From an uncultured Micavibrio sp. (GTDB taxonomy: Bacteria > Pseudomonadota > Alphaproteobacteria > Micavibrionales > UBA1664): a DNA stretch of 16,588 bases. The notes under the pieces are model-generated. The model ran no database searches and was not told the DNA's origin. It worked only from the letters and a program-made list of their open reading frames with translations. Position 1 is the stretch's first letter, and each line of letters starts with the position of its first letter. Below are positions 9,282 to 15,747 of this stretch, in pieces. The stretch covers positions 1 to 16,588 of the forward strand of contig CALBME010000007.1 in NCBI GenBank assembly GCA_937896295.1, read 5' to 3'. Made by a program: the position numbers and the translations under genes.

Positions 9282-11107
9282 TCACTGAAGTTGCTCACTT
9301 CGCCTTCATCATGGCGCTGATGGCAGCGGCGCTGATGGCCTATGGCGGGCTGGGCCGTCATCCGGAAGTGGCCTCGCGCGGGGCGCTGGCGCTCTGCGGA
9401 CTGACGCTGATCGCGTTTCTGGGGCTGGAATACGCCTATGTCACGTCGGATTTCACGGTCCTGAACGTGGTGCTTAATTCCCACAGCCAGAAACCCCTGA
9501 TGTATAAAATCGCCGGCCTGTGGGGCAACCACGAAGGATCGATGCTGCTGTGGATTTTGATCCTGGCCATTTTTGGCGCTGGCATCGCCCTTGCCCCCTT
9601 CATCCGCGACGCGGCCCTGCGCCAGCGCGCCCTTGGCGTGCACGGACTGATCGCCATGGGGTTCATCGGCTTTTCACTTTTCACGTCCAACCCGTTCACG
9701 CGCGTTTTTCCGCCGCCGGTCGACGGCAACTCGCTCAACCCCGTGTTGCAGGACCCCGGCCTCGCCTTTCACCCGCCGGCCCTGTATCTGGGATATGTCG
9801 GGTTTTCGTCTGTATTCTCGCTGGCTGCCGCCGCGCTGATCACGCGCCGCGTCGATCAGGATTTTGCACGCAGCGTCAAACTCTTCGCCGCTATCGCGTG
9901 GCTGACGCTGTCCGCCGGCATCGCCATGGGCAGCAAATGGGCATACTACGAACTCGGCTGGGGCGGCTTCTGGTACTGGGACCCGGTGGAAAACGCATCG
10001 CTTCTGCCGTGGCTTGCGGGCACCGCCCTGCTCCATTCCCTGCTGGTGCTGGAGGCGCGCGGCGCACTCAAACGCTGGACCATCCTTCTGGCCATTATTG
10101 CGTTTTCGATGTCGCTGCTGGGGACGTTTCTGGTGCGCTCGGGCGTTCTGTCATCCATTCACGCCTTCGCGGTCGACCCGCTGCGCGGTGCGTTTATTCT
10201 GGCGCTTCTGGTTGCATGCTGCGGCGGAGCCTTCGCCCTGTATGCATGGCGTGCACCGGACTTAAAAACACTCAGACTCTTTACGCCCATCAGCCGTGAA
10301 TCCGGACTGGTGGCGAACAATCTGTTGCTCGTGACCATTGCCGCGACGGTACTGACCGGCACGTTATATCCCCTGTTCATGGACGCGCTGGGACTGGGCC
10401 AGATATCTGTCGGAGCCCCTTATTACGAGGCGACCGTCGTGCGCATCGGCATCCTTCTGGTTGTTCTTATGGGGATTGGCCCCTTCCTGCCGTGGAAACG
10501 CCCCGGACGATGGACCTTTCGCTGGCGGCTGGTGGTGTGCGCCTTGCTGTCCATCCTCGCCGTGTTGTTCGTGCCGGTGCACAAACTCGGCTTCGGCGTG
10601 GCCATCTGGCTGATGATCGCCTCGCTGGCGCAGGTCAGGCGCCCCTTCACCGCGAAAAACGCCGCGCTGGTGCTGGGTCATTTCGGCACAGGTCTTGCCA
10701 TCATCGGCATGATCGGCACGACATTGATGAAGACGGAAGATATCCGCGTTGCCAGTCCGGGCGACCGTTTTACTGTCGGCCGCTACGAACTGATCTTTAA
10801 CGGCGTCAACAACGTCCTTGGCCCCAATTACGGGGCACAGGAAGCCAGCGTCACAGTCGGCGGCGAAACCATGCGCCCGCAGAAGCGCTGGTATCCCGTA
10901 TCCGATTCCGAGACGACTGAAGCCGCGATCAGGCTTTCTTTCCTGGACGATCTCTACATCGTGCTGGGCGAACGCGACCTGCAGGCAGGCCCCGACGCAT
11001 GGGTCCTGCGTACCACGTCGCACCCCTTTGTTGCCGCGCTTTGGGCGGGATATGCGCTGGTCGTGCTGGCGGGTATTTTCATGCTGATTCCACGGCGGCG
11101 CGCATGA
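9278..11107 (+). CDS. ccmF: Cytochrome c heme lyase subunit CcmF
   Basis: CcmF is the central membrane subunit of the heme ligase that attaches heme to apocytochrome c. The 609-residue protein is highly hydrophobic. It carries the WWD domain at about 221-246 (WAYYELGWGGFWYWDPVENA, then SLLPWL). Conserved flanking motifs include WGNHEGSMLLWILIL (82-96) and QDPGLAFHPPALYLGYVGFS (158-177). A C-terminal periplasmic domain of roughly 110 residues (about 470-580) precedes the last membrane helix. It is somewhat shorter than the common 640-660 residues, but no motif is missing and both ends are fixed by ATGA overlaps. Confidence 0.97.
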   Translation: MITEVAHFAFIMALMAAALMAYGGLGRHPEVASRGALALCGLTLIAFLGLEYAYVTSDFTVLNVVLNSHSQKPLMYKIAGLWGNHEGSMLLWILILAIFGAGIALAPFIRDAALRQRALGVHGLIAMGFIGFSLFTSNPFTRVFPPPVDGNSLNPVLQDPGLAFHPPALYLGYVGFSSVFSLAAAALITRRVDQDFARSVKLFAAIAWLTLSAGIAMGSKWAYYELGWGGFWYWDPVENASLLPWLAGTALLHSLLVLEARGALKRWTILLAIIAFSMSLLGTFLVRSGVLSSIHAFAVDPLRGAFILALLVACCGGAFALYAWRAPDLKTLRLFTPISRESGLVANNLLLVTIAATVLTGTLYPLFMDALGLGQISVGAPYYEATVVRIGILLVVLMGIGPFLPWKRPGRWTFRWRLVVCALLSILAVLFVPVHKLGFGVAIWLMIASLAQVRRPFTAKNAALVLGHFGTGLAIIGMIGTTLMKTEDIRVASPGDRFTVGRYELIFNGVNNVLGPNYGAQEASVTVGGETMRPQKRWYPVSDSETTEAAIRLSFLDDLYIVLGERDLQAGPDAWVLRTTSHPFVAALWAGYALVVLAGIFMLIPRRRA

Positions 11108-11583
11108 GACGTTTTCTACCCCTCATTCTCTTTGGTCTGCTGGCACTGGTGCTGGCACAACGCCTGTATGCCCCACGTGTCAGTGGTGTGATCGACTCGC
11201 CCCTGATCGGCAAACCCTTGCCCGATCTTGGCATTGCAGAACTGCCTGAAGGCCCGTTCATCGTGAATTTTTTTGCCAGCTGGTGCACGCCATGCCTTCT
11301 GGAACATGAAACACTAATGCAGATGCATAAGGATGGTATCAGAATCGTGGGCATCGCGTTTCATGATACGCCGGAAAAAACGGCCGATTACCTGAAGAAA
11401 CATGGCAATCCGTTTACAACCCTCAAGGATACCGGCGGGGACGAGGCCGGCATCGCCATGGGCATCACCGGCGTCCCCGAAAGCTTTGCGGTTGATTCCG
11501 CCGGCATCGTGCGCATGCGCCATCAGGGACCGATAGAGGACGCGGGCGTGATCGACGCATTCAGAAAGGCGATGACGCCATGA
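11104..11583 (+). CDS. ccmG: Thiol:disulfide oxidoreductase CcmG (DsbE)
   Basis: CcmG is a membrane-anchored periplasmic thioredoxin-like protein that reduces the apocytochrome CxxCH cysteines. The 159 residues hold an N-terminal anchor (4-20), a PLIGKPLPDL lead-in typical of the family, the active site SWCTPC (Cys61 and Cys64) and the cis-proline loop TGVPESF (Pro125). The start at 11104 overlaps the ccmF stop. An upstream in-frame ATG at 10999 lies within ccmF and would displace the membrane anchor. Confidence 0.95.
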   Translation: MRRFLPLILFGLLALVLAQRLYAPRVSGVIDSPLIGKPLPDLGIAELPEGPFIVNFFASWCTPCLLEHETLMQMHKDGIRIVGIAFHDTPEKTADYLKKHGNPFTTLKDTGGDEAGIAMGITGVPESFAVDSAGIVRMRHQGPIEDAGVIDAFRKAMTP

Positions 11584-11969
11584 AACGCCTGTTGATCGTA
11601 TTCTTGCTTCTTGTCAGTACGCCTGCCATGGCCGTCATGAATCCGGCCGAGCGCCTGAACAACCCGGCGATGGAGGCACGCGCGAAAGACCTGACCCGCA
11701 CCTTTCGCTGCGTCGTCTGTCAGAACCAGTCCGTCGACGATTCCAACGCCCAGATCGCTCAGGATCTGCGCATAACGGTACGCAAACAGATCCTCGACGG
11801 AAAAACCGATGACCAGATCCGCACCTATCTGCGCGAACGGTATGGCGATTACATACTGCTCGATCCACCGGTGGAACCACGGACATGGGTATTGTGGTTT
11901 GCGCCCATTATCGTTCTTGCCGCCGGCATGATGCTGGCCCTGGCCACATTCGTACGGAGGCGCCGATGA
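11580..11969 (+). CDS. ccmH: Cytochrome c biogenesis protein CcmH (short, non-fused form)
   Basis: CcmH handles the apocytochrome thiols in the periplasm together with CcmG and CcmF. The 129-residue protein has a signal peptide (1-18), the redox motif FRCVVCQNQSV (Cys44 and Cys47; family LRCxxCQNQ) and a C-terminal membrane helix (about 103-125) with RRRR after it. This is the short alphaproteobacterial arrangement in which the TPR part is a separate gene, unlike the fused Escherichia coli CcmH. Both ends are ATGA overlaps. GGAGG lies upstream of the next start. Confidence 0.95.
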   Translation: MKRLLIVFLLLVSTPAMAVMNPAERLNNPAMEARAKDLTRTFRCVVCQNQSVDDSNAQIAQDLRITVRKQILDGKTDDQIRTYLRERYGDYILLDPPVEPRTWVLWFAPIIVLAAGMMLALATFVRRRR

Positions 11970-12355
11970 TCGTCGTCATTCTGATCTGCGCGCTGGTATG
12001 TGCCGGCACATGTGCCTACATCCTGAGGCCTGTGCGGAATATGCGTCTGGCTGTCCTTGTTGCTGCCGCGGCGCTTACCGCATATCTGGTACTGGGTAGC
12101 CCCGAGATTCCTGCACGACCCACGCCCGCGGGCGGACAGGCACAGGCAGACATGCGGCTTGAGGCGTCACTGGTTGCCGCGCTGGCGCAAAACCCCGACG
12201 ATGCCAATGCACTGGTGCGTCTGGCCGCCCTGCGCACCATGCAGGGCCGCGCCAATGCCGAAACCCTGACCTTGCTGGAACGGGCGGAAAGAATCGCGCC
12301 TGACGACAGGCGCACGAAAATCATACGGTCGATGATCGAAAAATCAGAAGAATAA
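11966..12355 (+). CDS. ccmI: Minimal CcmI-like protein (membrane anchor plus short TPR-like part)
   Basis: CcmI normally chaperones apocytochrome c for the heme ligase, with two membrane helices, a cytoplasmic leucine-zipper loop and a long periplasmic TPR domain, in 350-450 residues. Here only 129 residues are present. They contain helix 1 (about 1-20), a very short basic turn (RPVRNMR), helix 2 (about 27-44, ending LGSPEIPARP), then a single TPR-like helical hairpin (VAALAQNPDDANALVRLAAL; TLTLLERAERIAPDDRRTK). The start at 11966 is supported by GGAGG (11957-11961 region) and the ATGA overlap with ccmH. The identity rests on position, topology and the PDDANALVRLA pattern rather than on full-length similarity. 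The stop is seven bases from the convergent gene's stop, so no further ccm gene follows. Confidence 0.75.
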   Translation: MIVVILICALVCAGTCAYILRPVRNMRLAVLVAAAALTAYLVLGSPEIPARPTPAGGQAQADMRLEASLVAALAQNPDDANALVRLAALRTMQGRANAETLTLLERAERIAPDDRRTKIIRSMIEKSEE

Positions 12356-12367
12356 AGCGCGTTTATT
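12351..12367. terminator. A/T-rich palindrome spanning two convergent stop codons
   Basis: AATAAA (12351-12356) and TTTATT (12362-12367) are a perfect inverted repeat around GCGCG. Each arm contains the stop codon of one convergent gene (ccmI on +, the HExxH protein on -). The stem is six A/U or U/A pairs and therefore weak, so it is at best a poor bidirectional terminator. No stronger one is visible between the two genes. Confidence 0.3.
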
Positions 12368-13073
12368 TCTTACCCGCGCATTTGGCGTCGACGCGTTCGT
12401 ATTCTTCCTTGCTGTCCAGCGCGGCCTGACGCTTGGCGCGATCGGCATACATTTCATCCACGGCTGCCTTCATGGCCTTTTCAACGTAGTCGGACATTTT
12501 TTGTTTATATTTTTCGCCGTCTTCATCCGGCTTCGGTCCCACGACGCCGACCTTCGCCACCGCGTTGACGGCCGCCTGCCGGATCAGGGGCAGATGGTCC
12601 TGTACCGTACGCCGGTCGATGGCAACGTGTTTGGATTCATGTTCGACGATCGCCACGAATTTGCACGTCCCTTTCGGGTTTTCCGAAGCGATGAAAATGG
12701 TGGGGTCGATGACGATATCGATGCTGACCTTGTTGATCCAAAGGCAGGTGGTTCGGTTGGCGGCATAGCGGATGCCAGTAATCTCGATACCAGACTTGTA
12801 ATTGATTTTACCGCTCATCAGGCCGCCGACATCGGTGGTGACATGCATACCATACGGATTCTTGGTATCGATGCTGTGTGCGCCCAGCGCCGCATAATTC
12901 TGGGTCAGGTCGTATTTCACCGGCTCGGACCGCCAATGGGCCTCGACCTGCGGGGCGGACTGGACGGGGCACTTGGCCGTGGACTGCGCCTCAACCGACG
13001 ATGGCATGCCCGGTCCGGCGCTTACGGGCGTCAGGAGGAGATGTCCAGCCAATATAAGTTCAAAACCCGTCAT
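12363..13073 (-). CDS. Putative secreted protein with HExxH motif (DUF922-like zinc peptidase candidate)
   Basis: The protein has 236 residues. The N-terminus (FELILAGHLLLTPVSAG) looks like a signal peptide, although it lacks the usual basic start. The key feature is AIVEHESKHVAIDRR, an HExxH zinc-binding motif at His145, Glu146 and His149 in a helix, as in gluzincin-type metallopeptidases. This resembles secreted DUF922-type proteins, but that family name is only my recollection of the pattern. Four cysteines (35, 110, 137, 232) are compatible with periplasmic disulfides. A charged C-terminal helix follows (190-230). No Shine-Dalgarno sequence lies close to ATG 13073, yet no alternative ATG is seen upstream. 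The gene is convergent with ccmI and divergent from yggT, so it probably has its own promoter. Confidence 0.7.
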   Translation of the reverse strand: MTGFELILAGHLLLTPVSAGPGMPSSVEAQSTAKCPVQSAPQVEAHWRSEPVKYDLTQNYAALGAHSIDTKNPYGMHVTTDVGGLMSGKINYKSGIEITGIRYAANRTTCLWINKVSIDIVIDPTIFIASENPKGTCKFVAIVEHESKHVAIDRRTVQDHLPLIRQAAVNAVAKVGVVGPKPDEDGEKYKQKMSDYVEKAMKAAVDEMYADRAKRQAALDSKEEYERVDAKCAGKK

Positions 13074-13168
13074 TTTGGTTGGAATAATCCCTTGAGACCC
13101 TATGTACCAGTATCTAACAATTTTGCTAAAATTTGGTTTATTCTAGTCAAAACCGGAGGCGAACGCCA
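13074..13168. promoter_or_regulatory. A/T-rich divergent intergenic region
   Basis: These 95 bases separate the starts of the HExxH gene (-) and yggT (+) and must carry both promoters. They are clearly more A/T-rich than the surroundings. TAAAAT (13127-13132) is a reasonable -10 for yggT but has no good -35 at normal spacing. GGAGG (13155-13159), nine bases before ATG 13169, is the yggT ribosome site. Confidence 0.4.
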
Positions 13169-13447
13169 ATGCCCTTTATCGGCCAACTGCTTATTTTAGC
13201 ACTACAAATTTACACCTTCATCATCGTGGTGCATGTCATGGTGTCGTGGCTGATCGCCTTTGGCGTCATCAACGCCGCGAATCCGCAGGCATGGCGCCTG
13301 ACGCAGGGCCTGAACAAGCTGGTCGAGCCGGTAATGGAACCGGTCCGCCGGTTCGTCCCGCCTATCGGCGGCATTGACATCACACCCATCATCGTGATTT
13401 TTGCCATCATGATTTTGGAACGCCTGATCGCAGCGATCTTTTTTTAA
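13169..13447 (+). CDS. yggT: YggT family membrane protein
   Basis: YggT proteins are small inner-membrane proteins often linked to cell division or osmotic and envelope homeostasis, with no settled biochemical role. The 92 residues show the family layout: a first helix (LLILALQIYTFIIVVHVMVS), WLIAFGVIN, a loop with NPQAWRLTQGLNKLVEPVMEP followed by VRRFVPPIGGIDITP, and a second helix (IIVIFAIMILERLIAAIFF). The ATG at 13169 is preferred because GGAGG lies nine bases upstream. An earlier in-frame TTG (13133) would add a charged, non-conserved extension. folD follows after 12 bases. The last codons contain a hairpin and a T7 run (see 13426-13445). Confidence 0.92.
   Translation: MPFIGQLLILALQIYTFIIVVHVMVSWLIAFGVINAANPQAWRLTQGLNKLVEPVMEPVRRFVPPIGGIDITPIIVIFAIMILERLIAAIFF
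13426..13445 (+). terminator. Short hairpin plus T7 run at the end of yggT
   Basis: GATCG (13426-13430) pairs with CGATC (13434-13438) around CAG and is followed directly by seven T (13439-13445), which encode the final two Phe and begin the stop. The layout is that of an intrinsic terminator, but the 5-bp stem is short, so partial termination or attenuation before folD is the most that can be proposed. Confidence 0.3.
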
Positions 13448-13459
13448 GGGAACAGGGCT

Positions 13460-14293
13460 TTGAGCGCACATATCATCGACGGCAAGAAAATCGCATCCGA
13501 CCTGCGCCGATCCATCGCGGACAAAGTATCCGGCATGGACGCGAAACCGGGACTTGCCGTCATACTCGTCGGTGGCGACCCCGCCAGCCAGGTATATGTA
13601 CGCAACAAGATCAAGGCAACCGAGGAAGTCGGCATGCGGTCCATGGAATATCGACTGCCCGATCACGCCACACAGGACGAAATCGCCCTGCTGATCCAGA
13701 CCCTGAACGACGACGACATGGTTCAGGGCATCCTGCTGCAGCTGCCTTTACCGCGCCACCTGAATGCCGATCCGCTGATCCAGATGATCGCACCGGAAAA
13801 AGACGTCGACGGCCTGACCTTCGTCAACGCCGGAAAACTCGTGGCCGGCGAACCATCCGGCCTTGTGTCGTGCACGCCGCAGGGCGCGCTGATGCTTATC
13901 AAGACGGTGAAGCAGGACCTGACCGGCCTTAACGCCGTGGTCATCGGACGCTCGCTGTTGTTCGGCAAACCCATGGCCACCCTGCTGGTCGCGGAAAGCT
14001 GCACGGTCACGACCGCGCATTCAAAAACGCGTGACCTGCCCGCCATCTGCCGCAATGCCGATATTCTGGTCGCGGCCGTCGGCCGCAGCGAACTGGTAAA
14101 GGCGGACTGGGTCAAACCCGGCGCCATCGTGATCGATGTGGGCATCAACCGTCAGGATGATGGCAAACTGAAGGGCGATGTTGATTTTGCCGGCGTATCG
14201 CAGGTAGCATCGGCCATCACCCCCGTTCCCGGCGGTGTCGGCCCGATGACCATTGCCTGCTTACTGAATAATACGCTCAAAGCCTCGGCTTAA
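13460..14293 (+). CDS. folD: Bifunctional methylenetetrahydrofolate dehydrogenase/cyclohydrolase FolD
   Basis: FolD converts 5,10-methylene-THF to 10-formyl-THF through the methenyl form, feeding purine and formyl-Met synthesis in the cytoplasm. The 277 residues are a standard length. Visible motifs are IIDGKKIA (5-12), GGDPASQVYVRNKIKATEEV (38-57) with catalytic Lys50, LLQLPLP, EKDVDGLT, CTPQGA, VVIGRSLLFGKPMA (the Rossmann nucleotide site) and ITPVPGGVGPMT near the end. The start is TTG at 13460: it gives the normal N-terminus (SAHIIDGKK), has AGGG nine bases upstream, and no ATG is available nearby (the first Met is residue 26). The stop TAA overlaps the stop of the convergent icd gene. 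Confidence 0.97.
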   Translation: MSAHIIDGKKIASDLRRSIADKVSGMDAKPGLAVILVGGDPASQVYVRNKIKATEEVGMRSMEYRLPDHATQDEIALLIQTLNDDDMVQGILLQLPLPRHLNADPLIQMIAPEKDVDGLTFVNAGKLVAGEPSGLVSCTPQGALMLIKTVKQDLTGLNAVVIGRSLLFGKPMATLLVAESCTVTTAHSKTRDLPAICRNADILVAAVGRSELVKADWVKPGAIVIDVGINRQDDGKLKGDVDFAGVSQVASAITPVPGGVGPMTIACLLNNTLKASA

Positions 14294-15714
14294 CCGGCAG
14301 CAGCCGTAAACCCGTCTTTTCCGTCAAAGCTGTACAGGTTTTCGGTTTTCACCACCTCGACACCTGCGGCATTCAGGCCTTTCAGCGTCGCTACCAGCTT
14401 GTCGGTATCCGCCTTGCCCAGAATACGCGCGCACCAGTGATCGACGGTGAACGTGCCGTCCGAACCCTTGGGCCAGCATTTTACGCCACGGTTCGAAATC
14501 AGCGACAGGGAAAGCCCTTCGGCCAGCGCCGGCTGTATTTTTGCGGCCAGATTGTCGGCCTTGCCCGTAAATTCGATAAACGCATCGATACCGATCCAGT
14601 CTTTTTTCTGCGGCGGCGTAACGCGCAGCGGCGGAAGTTTGATACCGCCTTTACCGTCCGGATAGGACGCCGGTTTCATCGCGGATGGTTTCTGGCCAAG
14701 ACGCGCGATCACGGCATCGGTGAATTCTGATGTGCCCACGCGTTTCTTGGAAATCGTATCCTTATAAATATCGCCGGTATGGATGCCGTCTTCGATGGTT
14801 TTCATCCACGCGTTGTGAACGTCTTCCGCAACCTTGCCGCAGCCGATATGCGTCAGCATCATGATGGCGCCCAGCAGAAGGCCCGAGGGGTTTGCAATAC
14901 CCTTGCCCGCAATGTCGGGCGCCGTGCCGTGCATGGCTTCAAACATGGCGCAGTGTTCGCCGATATTGGCGGAAATGCCCAGTCCCACCGAACCGGTGAC
15001 TTCCGCCGCCACATCCGAAATGATGTCGCCATAAAGGTTTTCGGTGACGATAACGTCGAAATCGCTGGGGCGGGACGCGATGCGCGCCGTACCGATGTCG
15101 ATGATGTAGCGGTCCTGCTGGATATCCGGGTATTCAGGCGCGATTTCCTGAAACACCTGATAGAAAAGACCATCCACCATTTTCATGATGTTGTCTTTGA
15201 CCATGCAGGTCACTTTTTTGCGGCCATTGGCCCGCGCATATTCAAATGCATAACGGATGATGCGTTCGCAACCTGGGCGTGAGATCAGCTTCAGCGCCTG
15301 CGCAACGTCCTGCGTCTGGCGATGTTCGATTCCGGCATACAGATCTTCCTCGTTCTCGCGCACGACGACCAGGTCCATCGGTTTGATCGCCTCGATATAC
15401 GGTTCGTACGAAACGCACGGCCGCACGTTGGCGTACAGCGACATCAGCTTGCGGATCGTGACGTTGAGCGATTTATACCCCCCGCCCGACGGCGTGAAGA
15501 TGGGCGCCTTCAGCAGGATGCCTGTATCCTTGATCGCATCAATGGAGGATTGCTCAATACCGGTCATGACGCCGCGCTCGAACAGCTTCTGGCCGACTTC
15601 GATGGTCTTGATATCCAGCGGCGCGCCGGCTGCGGAAAGAATTTTCAGGGTGGCATCCATGATCTCGGGACCGATGCCGTCACCATGGGCGACTGTGATG
15701 GGAATACGTTTCAT
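14290..15714 (-). CDS. icd: Isocitrate dehydrogenase, NADP-type, long form with extra C-terminal domain
   Basis: This enzyme oxidatively decarboxylates isocitrate to 2-oxoglutarate in the TCA cycle in the cytoplasm. The 474 residues include the isopropylmalate/isocitrate dehydrogenase core (1-340). Visible in it are HGDGIGPEI (10-18), substrate residues in KSLNVTIRK (81-89), NVRPC (96-100), Arg119 in VVVRENEEDLYAG, Tyr126, Lys173 in MVKDNIMK, the metal aspartates in YGDIISDVAAE (228-238), and the cofactor loop HGTAPDIAGKGIANPSG (262-278). A further domain of about 130 residues follows (345-474), as in Thermus and Rickettsia-type enzymes and unlike E. coli Icd. NADP preference is inferred from family, not proven here. 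The start has AAGGA (complement of 15726-15730), eleven bases upstream. The stop is shared with folD in a TTAA. Confidence 0.95.
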   Translation of the reverse strand: MKRIPITVAHGDGIGPEIMDATLKILSAAGAPLDIKTIEVGQKLFERGVMTGIEQSSIDAIKDTGILLKAPIFTPSGGGYKSLNVTIRKLMSLYANVRPCVSYEPYIEAIKPMDLVVVRENEEDLYAGIEHRQTQDVAQALKLISRPGCERIIRYAFEYARANGRKKVTCMVKDNIMKMVDGLFYQVFQEIAPEYPDIQQDRYIIDIGTARIASRPSDFDVIVTENLYGDIISDVAAEVTGSVGLGISANIGEHCAMFEAMHGTAPDIAGKGIANPSGLLLGAIMMLTHIGCGKVAEDVHNAWMKTIEDGIHTGDIYKDTISKKRVGTSEFTDAVIARLGQKPSAMKPASYPDGKGGIKLPPLRVTPPQKKDWIGIDAFIEFTGKADNLAAKIQPALAEGLSLSLISNRGVKCWPKGSDGTFTVDHWCARILGKADTDKLVATLKGLNAAGVEVVKTENLYSFDGKDGFTAAAG

Positions 15715-15735
15715 TTCGATAATAATCCTTGGGAC

Positions 15736-15747
15736 AGGTGAACACCT
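15736..15747. promoter_or_regulatory. Palindrome AGGTG-AA-CACCT in the icd leader
   Basis: AGGTG (15736-15740) and CACCT (15743-15747) form a perfect 12-base inverted repeat with a two-base centre. It overlaps the nhaA stop codon and lies between the candidate icd -10 and its ribosome site. The tiny centre makes an RNA hairpin unlikely, so a dimeric DNA-binding site is the simplest reading, unproven. Confidence 0.35.
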
